Origin: Pseudoxanthomonas sp. CF385
Lineage (GTDB): Bacteria; Pseudomonadota; Gammaproteobacteria; Xanthomonadales; Xanthomonadaceae
NCBI RefSeq assembly: GCF_900104255.1
Contig: NZ_FNKZ01000002.1
Location: 434,001 to 498,000 of the forward strand
DNA length: 64,000 nucleotides
Direction: 5' to 3'
Shown piece after piece: positions 17,570 through 28,876 of the stretch (positions are counted from its first letter, which is position 1; each line of letters starts with the position of its first letter). Position numbers and translations under genes: made by a program. Under the pieces are notes generated by a model that saw only the letters and a program-made list of their open reading frames with translations, did no database searches and was not told the origin of the DNA.

Positions 17570-19690
17570 TCAGGCGATCAGCTGCGTGAATTCCGCCGCC
17601 GTGACCGGATAGCCCAGCCAGTAGCCTTGCGCCAGGTCGCAACCGCGCTCGCGCAGCAGGTTGAACTGGCCCTCCTTCTCGACCCCTTCCGCCACCACCG
17701 TGATCCCGAGCGAATGGGCCATCGCGATGATCGCGGTGGTGAGCGCCAGATCGTCGGGGTCACGCAGCATGTCGGCGATGAAGCTGCGATCGATCTTCAC
17801 GCCATCCACCGGTACGCGGCGCAGATGGCTCAGGCCCGAAAAGCCGGTACCGAAGTCGTCCAGCCACACTTTCACGCCGGTGCGGTGCAGGGTGGCGAGC
17901 AACGCACTGGCGTGCGCCTCGTCGGCGATCACGGCGGTCTCGGTCAACTCCAGGTGCAGGCGCGAGGGCGGCAAGCCGGTGTCGCGCAGGCAGTCGGCGA
18001 CCACGTCGGGCAGATCGCCGCTGCGCAGCTGCCGTGGCGACACATTGACTGAAACGAACAGCGGATCCAGGGCGTCGCGGTCGGTACCCCAGCGCGCGGC
18101 GGCGGCGCAGGCCGCCCGCAACACGCGCGGACCGATGCTTTCGATCAGTCCGCTCTGTTCGGCCACGTCGATGAAGACCGACGGCGCCACCATGCCCAGT
18201 TCCGGATGCTGCCAGCGCAGCAGCGCCTCCGCACCGATGATGCGGCTGTCGGACAGGCGGAAGACCGGCTGGTACATCAGGCTCAGTTCGCCGCGCTCCC
18301 AGGCGCCGCGCAGTTCCTGCTCCATCCGCACGCGCCGCTCCACCGCCTGGTCCATCGCGCGGCTGTAGAACCGGTAGCAGTTCTTGCCGGCCACTTTCGC
18401 CTGGTACATGGCGATGTCGCCGTTCTTCATTAGCGCGGTGGCGCCCGAGGCGTCCTCGGGGAACAGGGTGATGCCGATAGACGTGCCCAGGAACACCTGG
18501 CGTTCCTGCACGACGATCGGGCGGCCCAGTTCGGCGACCAGCTTCTCGGCCAGACGGGTGGCGCTGCCGCGCACATCGCCGTCCTGGATCAGGATGACGA
18601 ACTCATCGCCGCCGAAACGCGCGAGCAATGCATCGTCGCCACCCAGCAGCTCCACCGCGTCGCGGATGCGGTGCGCGAACTGCTGCAGCACTTCGTCGCC
18701 CGCCTCGTGGCCCAGGGTGTCGTTGACGCGCTTGAAGTCGTCGATGTCCGCGAACAGCAGCGCCAACTGGCGACCCGCACCGCGCAGCATCATCAGCCGA
18801 TGGTCAAGGCTCTCGCGGAAGGCCAGCCGGTTGGTCAGGCCGGTCAGCGAATCGGTGTAGGCCATGCGGCGCACATCACGATCGTGCCGGGCGATGCTGT
18901 CGCTCATGGTGCCGAAGGCGCGCACCAGTTCGCCCACTTCGTCCTGGCGGGCGCTGGCCATCCGCTCGCCGTTGTAGTTGCCCACCTCGATATCGTGCGC
19001 CGCGCGCGCCAGCTGCCGGATCGGCCTCACCAGCGTGCGCTGCACGTACAGCATGATCGCCACGCTGACGCCGGCCAATGCCGCCAGCAGCAGCGCGATC
19101 CAGCCGAGATGGCGTGCACCGAGTTCGTTCAGGCGCGCGCGCGCGGCGGCGATCGCCTTCTCTTCGTAGGCGCGCACCGAGGCCACGGAATAGCCGACAC
19201 GCACCCCGCCGATGCGCTCGCTGCCGATCATGATCGGTTCGGAGACATCGACGATCTGCGTCGACCACTGGGTATGCATGGCCCGGGCGTTGATCGCCTC
19301 GTAGGCCAGCGGATCGGTCATGGTCTGGCCGTACACGGCGATGTCGGCCGTGCCGTCGTGGATGATGCGGCCCTGGTTGTCGTAGACGAGCACGTAGCTG
19401 ACGTCGGGCTCCTTCTGGGCCGAACGCACCAGCGCACCGACCCCGTCCAGATCGAAGTAGTACAGGGGGTTCGCCAGCGCATCCGCGAGCTGGTCGACCG
19501 TGGCCTCGCCGTGGCGGCGCAGGCTGTCCTCCACCATGCCGTGCATCGCATCGCGGCCGAGGTCCGCGACTTCCTTCTGCATCACCTTCTGCCGGTGCAG
19601 CAGCGTCGCCACCAGCGCGATGACCACCAGCAGCATGACCGCCATGGCGGCCAGGAAACGCGCCTGCAGGCCGAAGCGCAGCGCCTTCAT
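17570..19690 (-). CDS. HAMP-GGDEF-EAL signalling protein (c-di-GMP)
   Basis: A 706-residue protein. Order: N-terminal membrane helix (10-30), periplasmic sensor region (about 31-175), second helix (about 190-212), HAMP (about 213-265), GGDEF (about 275-440, active-site G-G-D-E-F intact, no inhibitory R-x-x-D at the usual place), EAL (about 455-700, with E-A-L-L-R-W, D-D-F-G-T-G-F, K-I-D-R-S-F and E-G-V-E). Both catalytic motifs are intact, so it may make or break cyclic di-GMP. The ATG overlaps the stop of the PhnD-like gene (ATGA), which implies coupled translation and a ligand-sensing pair. Confidence 0.93.
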   Translation of the reverse strand: MKALRFGLQARFLAAMAVMLLVVIALVATLLHRQKVMQKEVADLGRDAMHGMVEDSLRRHGEATVDQLADALANPLYYFDLDGVGALVRSAQKEPDVSYVLVYDNQGRIIHDGTADIAVYGQTMTDPLAYEAINARAMHTQWSTQIVDVSEPIMIGSERIGGVRVGYSVASVRAYEEKAIAAARARLNELGARHLGWIALLLAALAGVSVAIMLYVQRTLVRPIRQLARAAHDIEVGNYNGERMASARQDEVGELVRAFGTMSDSIARHDRDVRRMAYTDSLTGLTNRLAFRESLDHRLMMLRGAGRQLALLFADIDDFKRVNDTLGHEAGDEVLQQFAHRIRDAVELLGGDDALLARFGGDEFVILIQDGDVRGSATRLAEKLVAELGRPIVVQERQVFLGTSIGITLFPEDASGATALMKNGDIAMYQAKVAGKNCYRFYSRAMDQAVERRVRMEQELRGAWERGELSLMYQPVFRLSDSRIIGAEALLRWQHPELGMVAPSVFIDVAEQSGLIESIGPRVLRAACAAAARWGTDRDALDPLFVSVNVSPRQLRSGDLPDVVADCLRDTGLPPSRLHLELTETAVIADEAHASALLATLHRTGVKVWLDDFGTGFSGLSHLRRVPVDGVKIDRSFIADMLRDPDDLALTTAIIAMAHSLGITVVAEGVEKEGQFNLLRERGCDLAQGYWLGYPVTAAEFTQLIA

Positions 19691-20616
19691 TCCACCTGCT
19701 CCCTGACGCGGGCCACGCCGCGGCGCAGGCTGTCGAGCGCCTGCTGCGAAGCGGGGTCGACGGGCATGAAGCGGGTCGTGCGGAAGAACACGTTGAGCGC
19801 ATCGCGCGCGGCGGGATCGTTGGCGGCCTCGAGCAGCACTTCGCGCAGGCGCGCTTCCACCCTCGGGTCGAGGTCGCCGCGAACCATCTCCAGCGCGCGC
19901 GGGAAATCCTGCGTTTCATGGATCACGCGGAAGTCGCGGCGGAACGCCGGCGGCATGCGGCGCACGTCGTCCCAGTCCAGGTTGCTCACCACCCCGGCGT
20001 CGACCAGGCGTTTGTGCACCCAGGCCGCGATGTTGAGCTCGGAACGCGCGAACACGTAGCCGACCGAATCGGCCGAGGGCCGGTCCATCGGCGAAAGCAG
20101 GATCTCAAGGCGCTGGCCGGCATCGAGCAGGGCCGTCGCCGGTGCGAAGTAGGCGCTGGTGGAAGCCGTGTTCTGGAAAGCGACCGTGCGCCCTTCCAGG
20201 TCTTCCAGCCGCTCCAGCCCGCTGTCGCGCCGGACGAAGAACACGCCGTGGTAGCGGCTTACGCCGCCGCGCTCGGTGAGCAGCAGCGGGCGGGCGCCGG
20301 CGCGTTCCTGCAGGCGCATGCCCGTGCCGGCGGTTTCGGTGACCCAGTCCACGCGCCCGCGGCGCAGGTAGCTGGTCATCTGCTGGGTGTCGCGGGCCAT
20401 CAGGATGCGGCCCTCGGTGATGCCCACGTCCCGCATGCGCGGAATCACGTAGTCGAGCAGCGGCTTGAGCTGCTCGTAATGCGCCTTGGGATCGTCGCTG
20501 ATGCGCCCCAGGACCAGGACGCGGTCGTCGCCGGCCGCACTGGCGGGCGCGATGATGGCGGGAATCAGCGCTGCGCCGATCGCGGCCAGCGCCAGGCTGA
20601 ACCAGGTTGTACGCAA
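19687..20616 (-). CDS. PhnD-like periplasmic phosphonate/phosphate-binding protein
   Basis: A 309-residue protein with a signal peptide ending A-S-A-A near residue 28 and the PhnD/type II solute-binding fold: D-P-K-A-H-Y-E-Q-L-K-P-L near 41, V-A-F-Q-N-T-A-S-T-S-A near 150, S-E-L-N-I-A-A near 190. No ABC permease or ATPase is nearby. The only partner is the overlapping HAMP-GGDEF-EAL gene, so it probably presents a ligand to that sensor rather than feeding transport. The start is TTG at 20616, chosen because it gives an intact signal peptide; no good ribosome site is visible. Confidence 0.85.
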   Translation of the reverse strand: MRTTWFSLALAAIGAALIPAIIAPASAAGDDRVLVLGRISDDPKAHYEQLKPLLDYVIPRMRDVGITEGRILMARDTQQMTSYLRRGRVDWVTETAGTGMRLQERAGARPLLLTERGGVSRYHGVFFVRRDSGLERLEDLEGRTVAFQNTASTSAYFAPATALLDAGQRLEILLSPMDRPSADSVGYVFARSELNIAAWVHKRLVDAGVVSNLDWDDVRRMPPAFRRDFRVIHETQDFPRALEMVRGDLDPRVEARLREVLLEAANDPAARDALNVFFRTTRFMPVDPASQQALDSLRRGVARVREQVE

Positions 20617-20678
20617 CGATAGGAGCCCGCCGAAACGATGGCGGCAGCCTATCGGAAATCGTGTGAGTTAGACAGCCG

Positions 20679-21488
20679 TCAACCGCCCGCGCCGCCCGCC
20701 AGGCGGGCCATCCGCTGGGCGTCGGCCAGGATGCCCCGCAGCAACCGGACCTCCTGCTCGTTGAGCGCCGCCTTGTGGAACAGCCGCCGCAGTTTGCGCA
20801 TGGCCGAATCGGGGGTCCGGCCCTTGTGGAAGTCGATCGCGTCCAGGGTGTCGCCCAACTGGGCGTAAAAGCCCTCCAGATGGGCGTGGCTGGCCGGTGC
20901 CTCATCGGGCGCCGCGTCGGCGGCCGGTACGGCGAGCGCCCGTTCCAGCAGGGCCATCCGCAGTTCGTAGGTCAGCACCTGGACGGCGGCCGCCAGGTTC
21001 AGCGAGCTGTAGTCGGGATTGGCCGGGATGTGGACCGCGGCCTGGCAGAGCTGCAACTCCTCGTTGGTCAGGCCGGTGCGTTCCCGACCGAACACCAGGG
21101 CGACCTCGCCGCCCCCTTCCGCGCGCCCGACCGCCTGCGCCGCCGCCTGCCGGGGCGCATGTTCTTCCAACTGGACGCGGCGGCTCCGGGCCGTGCAGCC
21201 CATCACCAGATGGCAGTCCGCGACCGCTTCGGCCAGCGTGGCCACGACGGGCGCGGCCGCGAGCACATCGTCCGCGCCCGCTGCACGCCGGAACGCCTCG
21301 TCCGCCGGGTACTCCTCCGGCGCCACCAGCACCAAGCGCCCGAGTCCCATGGTCTTGAGCGCGCGGGCCGCTGCGCCGATGTTGCCGGGATGCTGCGTGC
21401 CCACGAGCACGACGCGGAGACGGGCGGCAAGCGCCGCGGGAACGGGATCGGTGACGGCGGTGCCGATGGCAGGAGGGGGCGTGTTCAT
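20679..21488 (-). CDS. trmJ: tRNA (cytidine/uridine-2'-O-)-methyltransferase TrmJ
   Basis: A 269-residue SPOUT methyltransferase with the trefoil-knot motifs [10 protein letters not shown] near 130 and [11 protein letters not shown] near 155, plus the TrmJ C-terminal helical extension. TrmJ methylates position 32 of the tRNA anticodon loop. ATG 21488 is taken as start; upstream in-frame codons run into suhB on the other strand. It is divergent from suhB, a pairing often seen in gamma-proteobacteria. Confidence 0.92.
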   Translation of the reverse strand: MNTPPPAIGTAVTDPVPAALAARLRVVLVGTQHPGNIGAAARALKTMGLGRLVLVAPEEYPADEAFRRAAGADDVLAAAPVVATLAEAVADCHLVMGCTARSRRVQLEEHAPRQAAAQAVGRAEGGGEVALVFGRERTGLTNEELQLCQAAVHIPANPDYSSLNLAAAVQVLTYELRMALLERALAVPAADAAPDEAPASHAHLEGFYAQLGDTLDAIDFHKGRTPDSAMRKLRRLFHKAALNEQEVRLLRGILADAQRMARLAGGAGG

Positions 21489-21582
21489 GGGGTCAGATGG
21501 TAAACTGCGCGGGCCGGCCGCTGCGCCGTGCTGCTCTTTTCCACTTGTTCGCCCGCCCCACGCCTGTCCGAGGTCCGTTCGC

Positions 21583-22404
21583 ATGCAGAAGCCCGTCGTC
21601 ACCGTCATGGTCAAGGCCGCCCGCCTTGCAGGCAACGTGCTGTTGCGGAGCATCAACAAACTGGACGCCCTGAACGTGGTGCAGAAGGAGCGGATGGACT
21701 ACGCGAGCGAAGTGGATTCGGACGCCGAGAAGGTCATCATCAAGGAGCTGCGCCGGGCTTACCCGGACTATGGCTTCGTGGGCGAGGAAAGCGGCGCGCA
21801 GATCAATGGCCGCTACACCTTCGTGATCGACCCGCTGGACGGCACCAGCAACTACCTGCGTGGCTTCCCGCACTACTGCGTGTCGATCGCGCTGGTGGAC
21901 AACGGCGAACCCACCGACGCGGTGATCTTCGACCCGCTGCGCAACGACCTGTTCACCGCCAGCCGCGGCGCCGGCGCGCAGCTCAACGAGCGGCGCATCC
22001 GCGTGGCCGACCGCAAGGAACTGGCCGGCGCCATGATCACCACCGGGTTCCCCCCGCGCGAGCGCGCCCGTGCCGGCGCGCAGCTGGAATGCGTGCGCGA
22101 GCTGCTGGTGCATGCCGAGGACATCCGCCGCACCGGTTCGGCCGCGCTGGACCTGGCCTACGTCGCCTGCGGACGCTCGGATGCCTATTTCGAAGCCGGC
22201 GTGAAGGACTGGGACATCGCTGCCGGCGTGCTGCTGGTGCGCGAGGCGGGCGGCAAGGTCTGCGACTTCCGCGGCGCCGCACTGGGCAAGATCGACGGCC
22301 GCACCGCCCTGCCCCGCCAGATCGTCGCCGGCAACCTCAAGGTGGCCGAAGCGCTGCAGAAGACCATCGTCTCGTCGGGATACGCGGCGGCGTTCAACGC
22401 CTGA
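21583..22404 (+). CDS. suhB: inositol-1-monophosphatase SuhB
   Basis: A 273-residue protein with the inositol monophosphatase metal sites: E-E-S near 67, D-P-L-D-G-T-S-N-Y near 84-92, and W-D-I-A-A-G near 212. SuhB hydrolyses inositol monophosphate and in E. coli also acts as a Nus-like factor in rRNA transcription. ATG 21583 starts [12 protein letters not shown] as in other SuhB proteins. It is divergent from trmJ with about 94 bases between starts and is followed by REP elements and a terminator. Confidence 0.95.
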   Translation: MQKPVVTVMVKAARLAGNVLLRSINKLDALNVVQKERMDYASEVDSDAEKVIIKELRRAYPDYGFVGEESGAQINGRYTFVIDPLDGTSNYLRGFPHYCVSIALVDNGEPTDAVIFDPLRNDLFTASRGAGAQLNERRIRVADRKELAGAMITTGFPPRERARAGAQLECVRELLVHAEDIRRTGSAALDLAYVACGRSDAYFEAGVKDWDIAAGVLLVREAGGKVCDFRGAALGKIDGRTALPRQIVAGNLKVAEALQKTIVSSGYAAAFNA

Positions 22405-22426
22405 GAGCCGACACCGCTCGGCTTGA

Positions 22427-22569
22427 TGTAGGAGCGACGTGAGTCGCGACCGGAAACCGGGCCACTCCTCAGACATTAGGTAATGCAGTCGCTTGGTCAT
22501 GTCGACTGTCGTCGAACCGGTTGAACGTGCCGATCTGGCCGTGCGGTCGCGACTCACGTCGCTCCTGCA
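22427..22569. repeat. inverted pair of GTAG-tagged REP elements (family A)
   Basis: TGTAGGAGCGACGTGAGTCG at 22427 and its near-perfect inverted partner ending TCGCTCCTGCA at 22569, with about 90 bases between. The 5' GTAG followed by a palindrome is the mark of the SMAG/RAYT-associated repeats of Stenotrophomonas relatives. Confidence 0.85.
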
Positions 22570-22583
22570 GAAACGACAGCAAC

Positions 22584-22615
22584 AAAAAAAGGCCACGCAT
22601 TGCGTGGCCTTTTTC
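22584..22615. terminator. bidirectional terminator between suhB and secF
   Basis: AAAAAAA-GGCCACGCA-t-TGCGTGGCC-TTTTT. The stem is nine perfect pairs with A-run and T-run on the two sides, serving both convergent genes. Confidence 0.85.
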
Positions 22616-22633
22616 GTACCTGATGGACGGCGC

Positions 22634-23611
22634 TTACGGACGACGCGCCAGCGCCACTTCGTCCTTCGCCTTCGGCATCAGGTCCTGCTTGGTGACCTTC
22701 AGGAAGCCGATGGTCAGCAGCGGGCAGGCCACGAAGATCGAGGAGATCGTACCGATCACGATGCCGATCATCTGCGAGATCGCCATGCCTTCCAGCGAAC
22801 CGCCGCCGTACAGGTACAGCGCCAGCACGGTCAGGAAGGCCACGAACGAGGTGATGATCGTGCGCGACAGGGTCTGGTTGACCGAACGGTTCAGCACTTC
22901 CACCGGATCCACGCGCAGGCTGCGGAAATTCTCGCGCACGCGGTCGAACACCACGATGGTGTCGTTGATCGAGAAGCCCATCACCGACAGCAGACCGGCC
23001 AGGATGGTCAGGTCGAACTCGCGGCCGGTCAGCGCGAAGAACCCCGCGCAGATCAGCACGTCGTGCAGGGTGGTGACGATCGCCGCCACGGCGAACTTCC
23101 ACTCGAAACGGAAGCCGATGTAGATCAGGAAGCCGGCAACCACGAACAACAGGGTGTACAGGCCGTTGAGGGCCAGTTCCTTGCCGATCTGCGGGCCGAC
23201 GAACTCGCTGCGCATGATGGTGGCGGCGTTGCCGTCGTGGGAGGCCAGGCGGACCACGTCCTGCGCGGTGCGGTTGGTCGCATCGGCCGCGTCGGCCGCG
23301 GCGGCGCTTTCCTCGCGCGGCTGCAGGCGGACCAGCAGGTCGCTGCCGGTGCCGAAGGTCTGCACCTGCGCGCTGCCGTAGCCGGCGGACTCCAGGCGCG
23401 AGCGCACCTGGTCCACGTCCGGCGGGTTCTGGAAGCGGAGTTCCACGACCGTGCCGCCGGTGAAGTCCAGCGCGAAGTTGAAGCCCTTGAAGGCGATGGC
23501 GCCGATCGCGACGGCCGCCAGGATCACGGCGACGGTGATGGACACCCACCGCATGCGCATGAAATCGATGCGGGTGTCGTTCGGGACGAGATGCAGGGGA
23601 AAGAGTTTCAT
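22634..23611 (-). CDS. secF: protein translocase subunit SecF
   Basis: A 325-residue protein with six membrane segments, a periplasmic P4-like domain (about 45-150; D-F-T-G-G-T near 34), and the SecF/SecD signature G-F-S-I-N-D-T-I-V-V-F-D-R near 215. SecDF uses the proton gradient to help pull proteins out of SecYEG. secF follows secD by 16 bases in the standard queA-tgt-yajC-secD-secF cluster. Confidence 0.97.
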   Translation of the reverse strand: MKLFPLHLVPNDTRIDFMRMRWVSITVAVILAAVAIGAIAFKGFNFALDFTGGTVVELRFQNPPDVDQVRSRLESAGYGSAQVQTFGTGSDLLVRLQPREESAAAADAADATNRTAQDVVRLASHDGNAATIMRSEFVGPQIGKELALNGLYTLLFVVAGFLIYIGFRFEWKFAVAAIVTTLHDVLICAGFFALTGREFDLTILAGLLSVMGFSINDTIVVFDRVRENFRSLRVDPVEVLNRSVNQTLSRTIITSFVAFLTVLALYLYGGGSLEGMAISQMIGIVIGTISSIFVACPLLTIGFLKVTKQDLMPKAKDEVALARRP

Positions 23612-23627
23612 GGTTCGTGTGCTCTCG

Positions 23628-25505
23628 TCAGATGGCCAGCGACTTCAGCTTGCGGCGGCGACCGTAGATCAGCGTGGCCAGGCCGCGCGACACGGTGACC
23701 GCGGTGAACACCGAGGTCAGGATGCCGATCACCATGGTGATGGCGAAGCCCTTCAGCGGGCCGGTGCCGAACGCGTACAGCGCCACGCCGGCCAGCAGTG
23801 CGGTCATGTTGGAGTCGAAGATGGTGCCGGAGGCCTTCTCGTAACCGGTGGCGATCGACGCCAGCGGCGGGACGCCCGCCCTGAGCTCTTCGCGTATGCG
23901 CTCGTTGATCAGCACGTTCGCGTCCACCGACATGCCGATGGTCAGCGCCAGGCCGGCGAAGCCGGGCAACGTCATGGTGGCGCCGAACAGCGACATTACG
24001 GCGACCACCATCACCAGGTTCAGCAGCAGCGCCACGCAGGTGATCAGGCCGAACATCCGGTAATAGACCAGGAAGAACGCCAACGCGAAGATGAAGGAAT
24101 AGACCACCGCCTTGGTACCGCGGGCGACGTTCTCGGCGCCCAGGCTCGGGCCGACGACGCGCTCTTCGATGAAGTCCATCGGCGCGGCCAGCGAACCGGC
24201 GCGCAACAGCTTGGCCAGATTCTCCGCTTCGGTCTTCTCCAGGCCGGTGGTCTGGAAGTTCTTGCCGAACACACCGGCGATGCGGGTCGGCGCGAGCGCT
24301 TCCTCGCGCACGCGCACGCTGCGTACTTCCTTGCCATCGACGATGGCCACCGTCGGCACGCGCTCGATGTAGACGACCGACATCAGCTTGCCGACGTTGG
24401 CGCTGGTGTAGTCGAACATGCGCTGGCCGGCGATGTTGTTGAGGGTCACGTCGACCGCGGGCAGGCCGTTGTTGTCCACGCCGACGCGGGCGTTGACCAT
24501 CTCGTCGCCCGAAGCCAGCACGCGCTTGTTCAACAGCACCGGCCCGGCGTTGTCGCGGAGCTGGAAGACCTTGGCTTCCGGCGGGATGCGACCGCTGGCG
24601 ACCGCGTCGGCGGCGTTGCCCTCGACCACGGCGCGGAACTCGAGCGTCGCGGTCGCGCCGATCAGGCGCTTGGCCTCGGCGGTGTCCTGCACGCCCGGCA
24701 GCTGCACGACCACGCGGTCGTTGCCCTGGCGCTGGATGATGGGCTCGGACACGCCGATCTCGTTGACGCGGTTGCGCAGCGTGGTCAGGTTCTGCTCGAT
24801 CGCCTCACCGGCGATCTGGTCCAGTTCCGCCTGCGGCAGGCCGATGATGATCTGGTTGCCGCTGGTCTGGTACGACAAACCGGTGCCGGGCAGCGCGTTG
24901 GCGCTGCCGCGCGCGCTCAGCGTTGCCGCCAGCACCTTCTGCGCCGCCGCAGTGTCCTGGCCGTCGGCCAGTGTCACCACGATGCTGTTGTCGGCGCGGC
25001 GCTCGACCGCGGTGTAGCGCACGCTCTTGTCGCGCAGGGTGACGCGGGTGTCTTCCAGATAGCCGTCGATGCGCTTGTCCAGCGCGGCCTTCTGGTCCAC
25101 CTGCAGCACGAAATGCACGCCGCCCTGCAGGTCTAGGCCCTGCACCATCGGACGCGCACCGAAGTTGGCCATCCAGTCCGGCACGGTCGACGCCAGGTTC
25201 AGCGCGACCAGGTAGTCCTCGCCCAGCGCCTTGCGCAGGGCGTCGTTGGCCTTGGTCTGCGCATCCAGGCCCGGCAGGCGCACCAGCATGCCGGCGGTCT
25301 CGGACTCGATCGCCTTGGGCTGGACGCCCGCAGCCTTCAGCGCGGTATCCACGCGGCCGCGCAGTGCGGCGTCGATGGCGAAGCCGCGGTTGGCGGTGAT
25401 CTGCACGGAGGGATCCTGCGGGTACAGGTTGGGCAGCGCATACAGCGCGCTCGCCAACACGACGATCAGGATCAGGACGTATTTCCAGCGTGGGAATTCA
25501 AGCAT
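23628..25505 (-). CDS. secD: protein translocase subunit SecD
   Basis: A 625-residue protein with one N-terminal membrane helix, the large periplasmic P1 domain (about 35-450, with G-L-D-L-Q-G-G near 120) and five C-terminal helices with T-I-G-M-S-V-D-A-N-V-L-I-N-E-R near 520. ATG 25505 is used because L-E-F-P-R-W-K-Y is the normal N-terminus; the in-frame GTG at 25520 is less likely. It works with SecF and YajC at the Sec translocon. Confidence 0.97.
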   Translation of the reverse strand: MLEFPRWKYVLILIVVLASALYALPNLYPQDPSVQITANRGFAIDAALRGRVDTALKAAGVQPKAIESETAGMLVRLPGLDAQTKANDALRKALGEDYLVALNLASTVPDWMANFGARPMVQGLDLQGGVHFVLQVDQKAALDKRIDGYLEDTRVTLRDKSVRYTAVERRADNSIVVTLADGQDTAAAQKVLAATLSARGSANALPGTGLSYQTSGNQIIIGLPQAELDQIAGEAIEQNLTTLRNRVNEIGVSEPIIQRQGNDRVVVQLPGVQDTAEAKRLIGATATLEFRAVVEGNAADAVASGRIPPEAKVFQLRDNAGPVLLNKRVLASGDEMVNARVGVDNNGLPAVDVTLNNIAGQRMFDYTSANVGKLMSVVYIERVPTVAIVDGKEVRSVRVREEALAPTRIAGVFGKNFQTTGLEKTEAENLAKLLRAGSLAAPMDFIEERVVGPSLGAENVARGTKAVVYSFIFALAFFLVYYRMFGLITCVALLLNLVMVVAVMSLFGATMTLPGFAGLALTIGMSVDANVLINERIREELRAGVPPLASIATGYEKASGTIFDSNMTALLAGVALYAFGTGPLKGFAITMVIGILTSVFTAVTVSRGLATLIYGRRRKLKSLAI

Positions 25506-25604
25506 CGGGGCGACCCGCACAGGCCCTTCCCGGGCATGCGCTCAGCAGTGGTTCGGAATGGAACGGGGAACCGTCCCGCCGCGCGGGCGACGGAACGGGA
25601 TGGA

Positions 25605-25943
25605 TCAGGCGGACTTCAGCGTGCCCTTCGGCAGCACGTTGCCCACGGCGGCCTTCTGCACGCGCACGCGCACGTTGTCGGCCACTTCGATGGTCACGAA
25701 GTTGTCGCCGATGTCGGTGACGGTGCCCGCGATGCCGCCGGAGGTGATGACTTCGTCGCCCTTGGACAGCTTGTCCAGCATGGAGCGGTGCTCCTTGGCG
25801 CGCTTCATCTGCGGGCGGATCATCAGGAAGTACATGACGGCGATCAGCGCGATCGGCATCAGCAGGCCGAAGCCGCCCATGCCCTGCTGGGCCGGAGCGG
25901 CCTGGGCGAACGCGGGGGCAACGAAGAAATCAAGCAGATTCAT
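25605..25943 (-). CDS. yajC: Sec translocase accessory protein YajC
   Basis: A 112-residue protein with a single N-terminal hydrophobic segment (about 27-45; L-M-P-I-A-L-I-A-V-M-Y-F) followed by R-P-Q-M-K-R and a small beta domain with G-D-E-V-I-T-S-G-G, both diagnostic. It forms the SecDF-YajC complex. ATG 25943 is the first start with the normal N-terminus; upstream in-frame codons belong to the spacer to tgt. Confidence 0.96.
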   Translation of the reverse strand: MNLLDFFVAPAFAQAAPAQQGMGGFGLLMPIALIAVMYFLMIRPQMKRAKEHRSMLDKLSKGDEVITSGGIAGTVTDIGDNFVTIEVADNVRVRVQKAAVGNVLPKGTLKSA

Positions 25944-26081
25944 GGACTTGTCCAGTCGGTATCGTAAGCAGCCGGGGATTATGCCACGCGCCGGTGGGGC
26001 CCGTCCGGGCATCCCCCTGGCCCGGACTGGAAAAGACCGCCCCGGCGCCGGATGGTTCCCCGGCGGGCGGCAGGTCCCGGG

Positions 26082-28289
<2,208 letters not shown>

Positions 28290-28326
28290 TCATTGTACGT
28301 GACCCGCCCGCAGGCCTTGCCCGGGC

Positions 28327-28758
28327 TCAGCGCTCGAACTTGGTCGACAGCACGATGGACGAGGTCGTGCGCTCCACGCCGTCGAGGGCGCCGATGCGGT
28401 CGGTCAGCACGTCCATGTCCCCCACGCTGGGCACTGCGCCGACCGCGATCAGGTCGTGGCTGCCGCTGATCGAGTGCAGCACCCGCAGCTCCGGCATGGC
28501 GCGCAGGGCGGCGACGACCGAGGTCATCTGCTTCGGGTGCACGGCGATCATGATGTGGGCGCGCAGGTGGCTGCGGTCGTACTCGTCGTGGACGCGCACC
28601 GTGTAGCCGCTGATGACGCCCTCGCGCTCCAGGCGCTCGATCCGGCTCTGCACCGTGGTCCGCGACAGGTTCAGGCGACGGGCGATCTGGGCCGTGGAAG
28701 CGCGCGCGTTCTCACGGAGCACTGAGAGCAGTTGCTGGTCGGCATCGGTGAGCTTCAT
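28327..28758 (-). CDS. Lrp/AsnC family transcriptional regulator
   Basis: A 143-residue regulator: N-terminal AsnC helix-turn-helix (about 1-60; [16 protein letters not shown]) and a RAM ligand-binding domain (about 65-140, with G-S-H-D-L-I-A-V). It is divergent from the class III aminotransferase at 28877 with a perfect 19-bp palindrome just upstream of its own start. That layout suggests it senses an amino acid and controls both genes. Ligand unknown. Confidence 0.92.
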   Translation of the reverse strand: MKLTDADQQLLSVLRENARASTAQIARRLNLSRTTVQSRIERLEREGVISGYTVRVHDEYDRSHLRAHIMIAVHPKQMTSVVAALRAMPELRVLHSISGSHDLIAVGAVPSVGDMDVLTDRIGALDGVERTTSSIVLSTKFER

Positions 28759-28770
28759 GCAGGCGGCTGG

Positions 28771-28789
28771 TTTCGTCGAATCGACGAAA
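28771..28789. promoter_or_regulatory. 19-bp palindromic operator candidate
   Basis: TTTCGTCGAATCGACGAAA is a perfect inverted repeat (9-bp arms around one A) 12 bases upstream of the Lrp-type gene and about 45 bases before the likely -10 of the aminotransferase promoter. AT-rich palindromes of this size are usual for Lrp/AsnC proteins. Confidence 0.65.
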
Positions 28790-28816
28790 TATCCATGAAT
28801 TTCGCGCAGATCACAA

Positions 28817-28845
28817 CTGTCAAGCGACGAGTTTATCCAGATAAT
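28817..28845 (+). promoter_or_regulatory. sigma-70-type promoter candidate for the aminotransferase
   Basis: CTGTCA (-35, 28817-28822), 17-bp spacer, GATAAT (-10, 28840-28845). The start codon is 32 bases downstream. Confidence 0.5.
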
Positions 28846-28876
28846 AGGGGTTTGCCCTTTCTGCCGGAGCTGTCCC

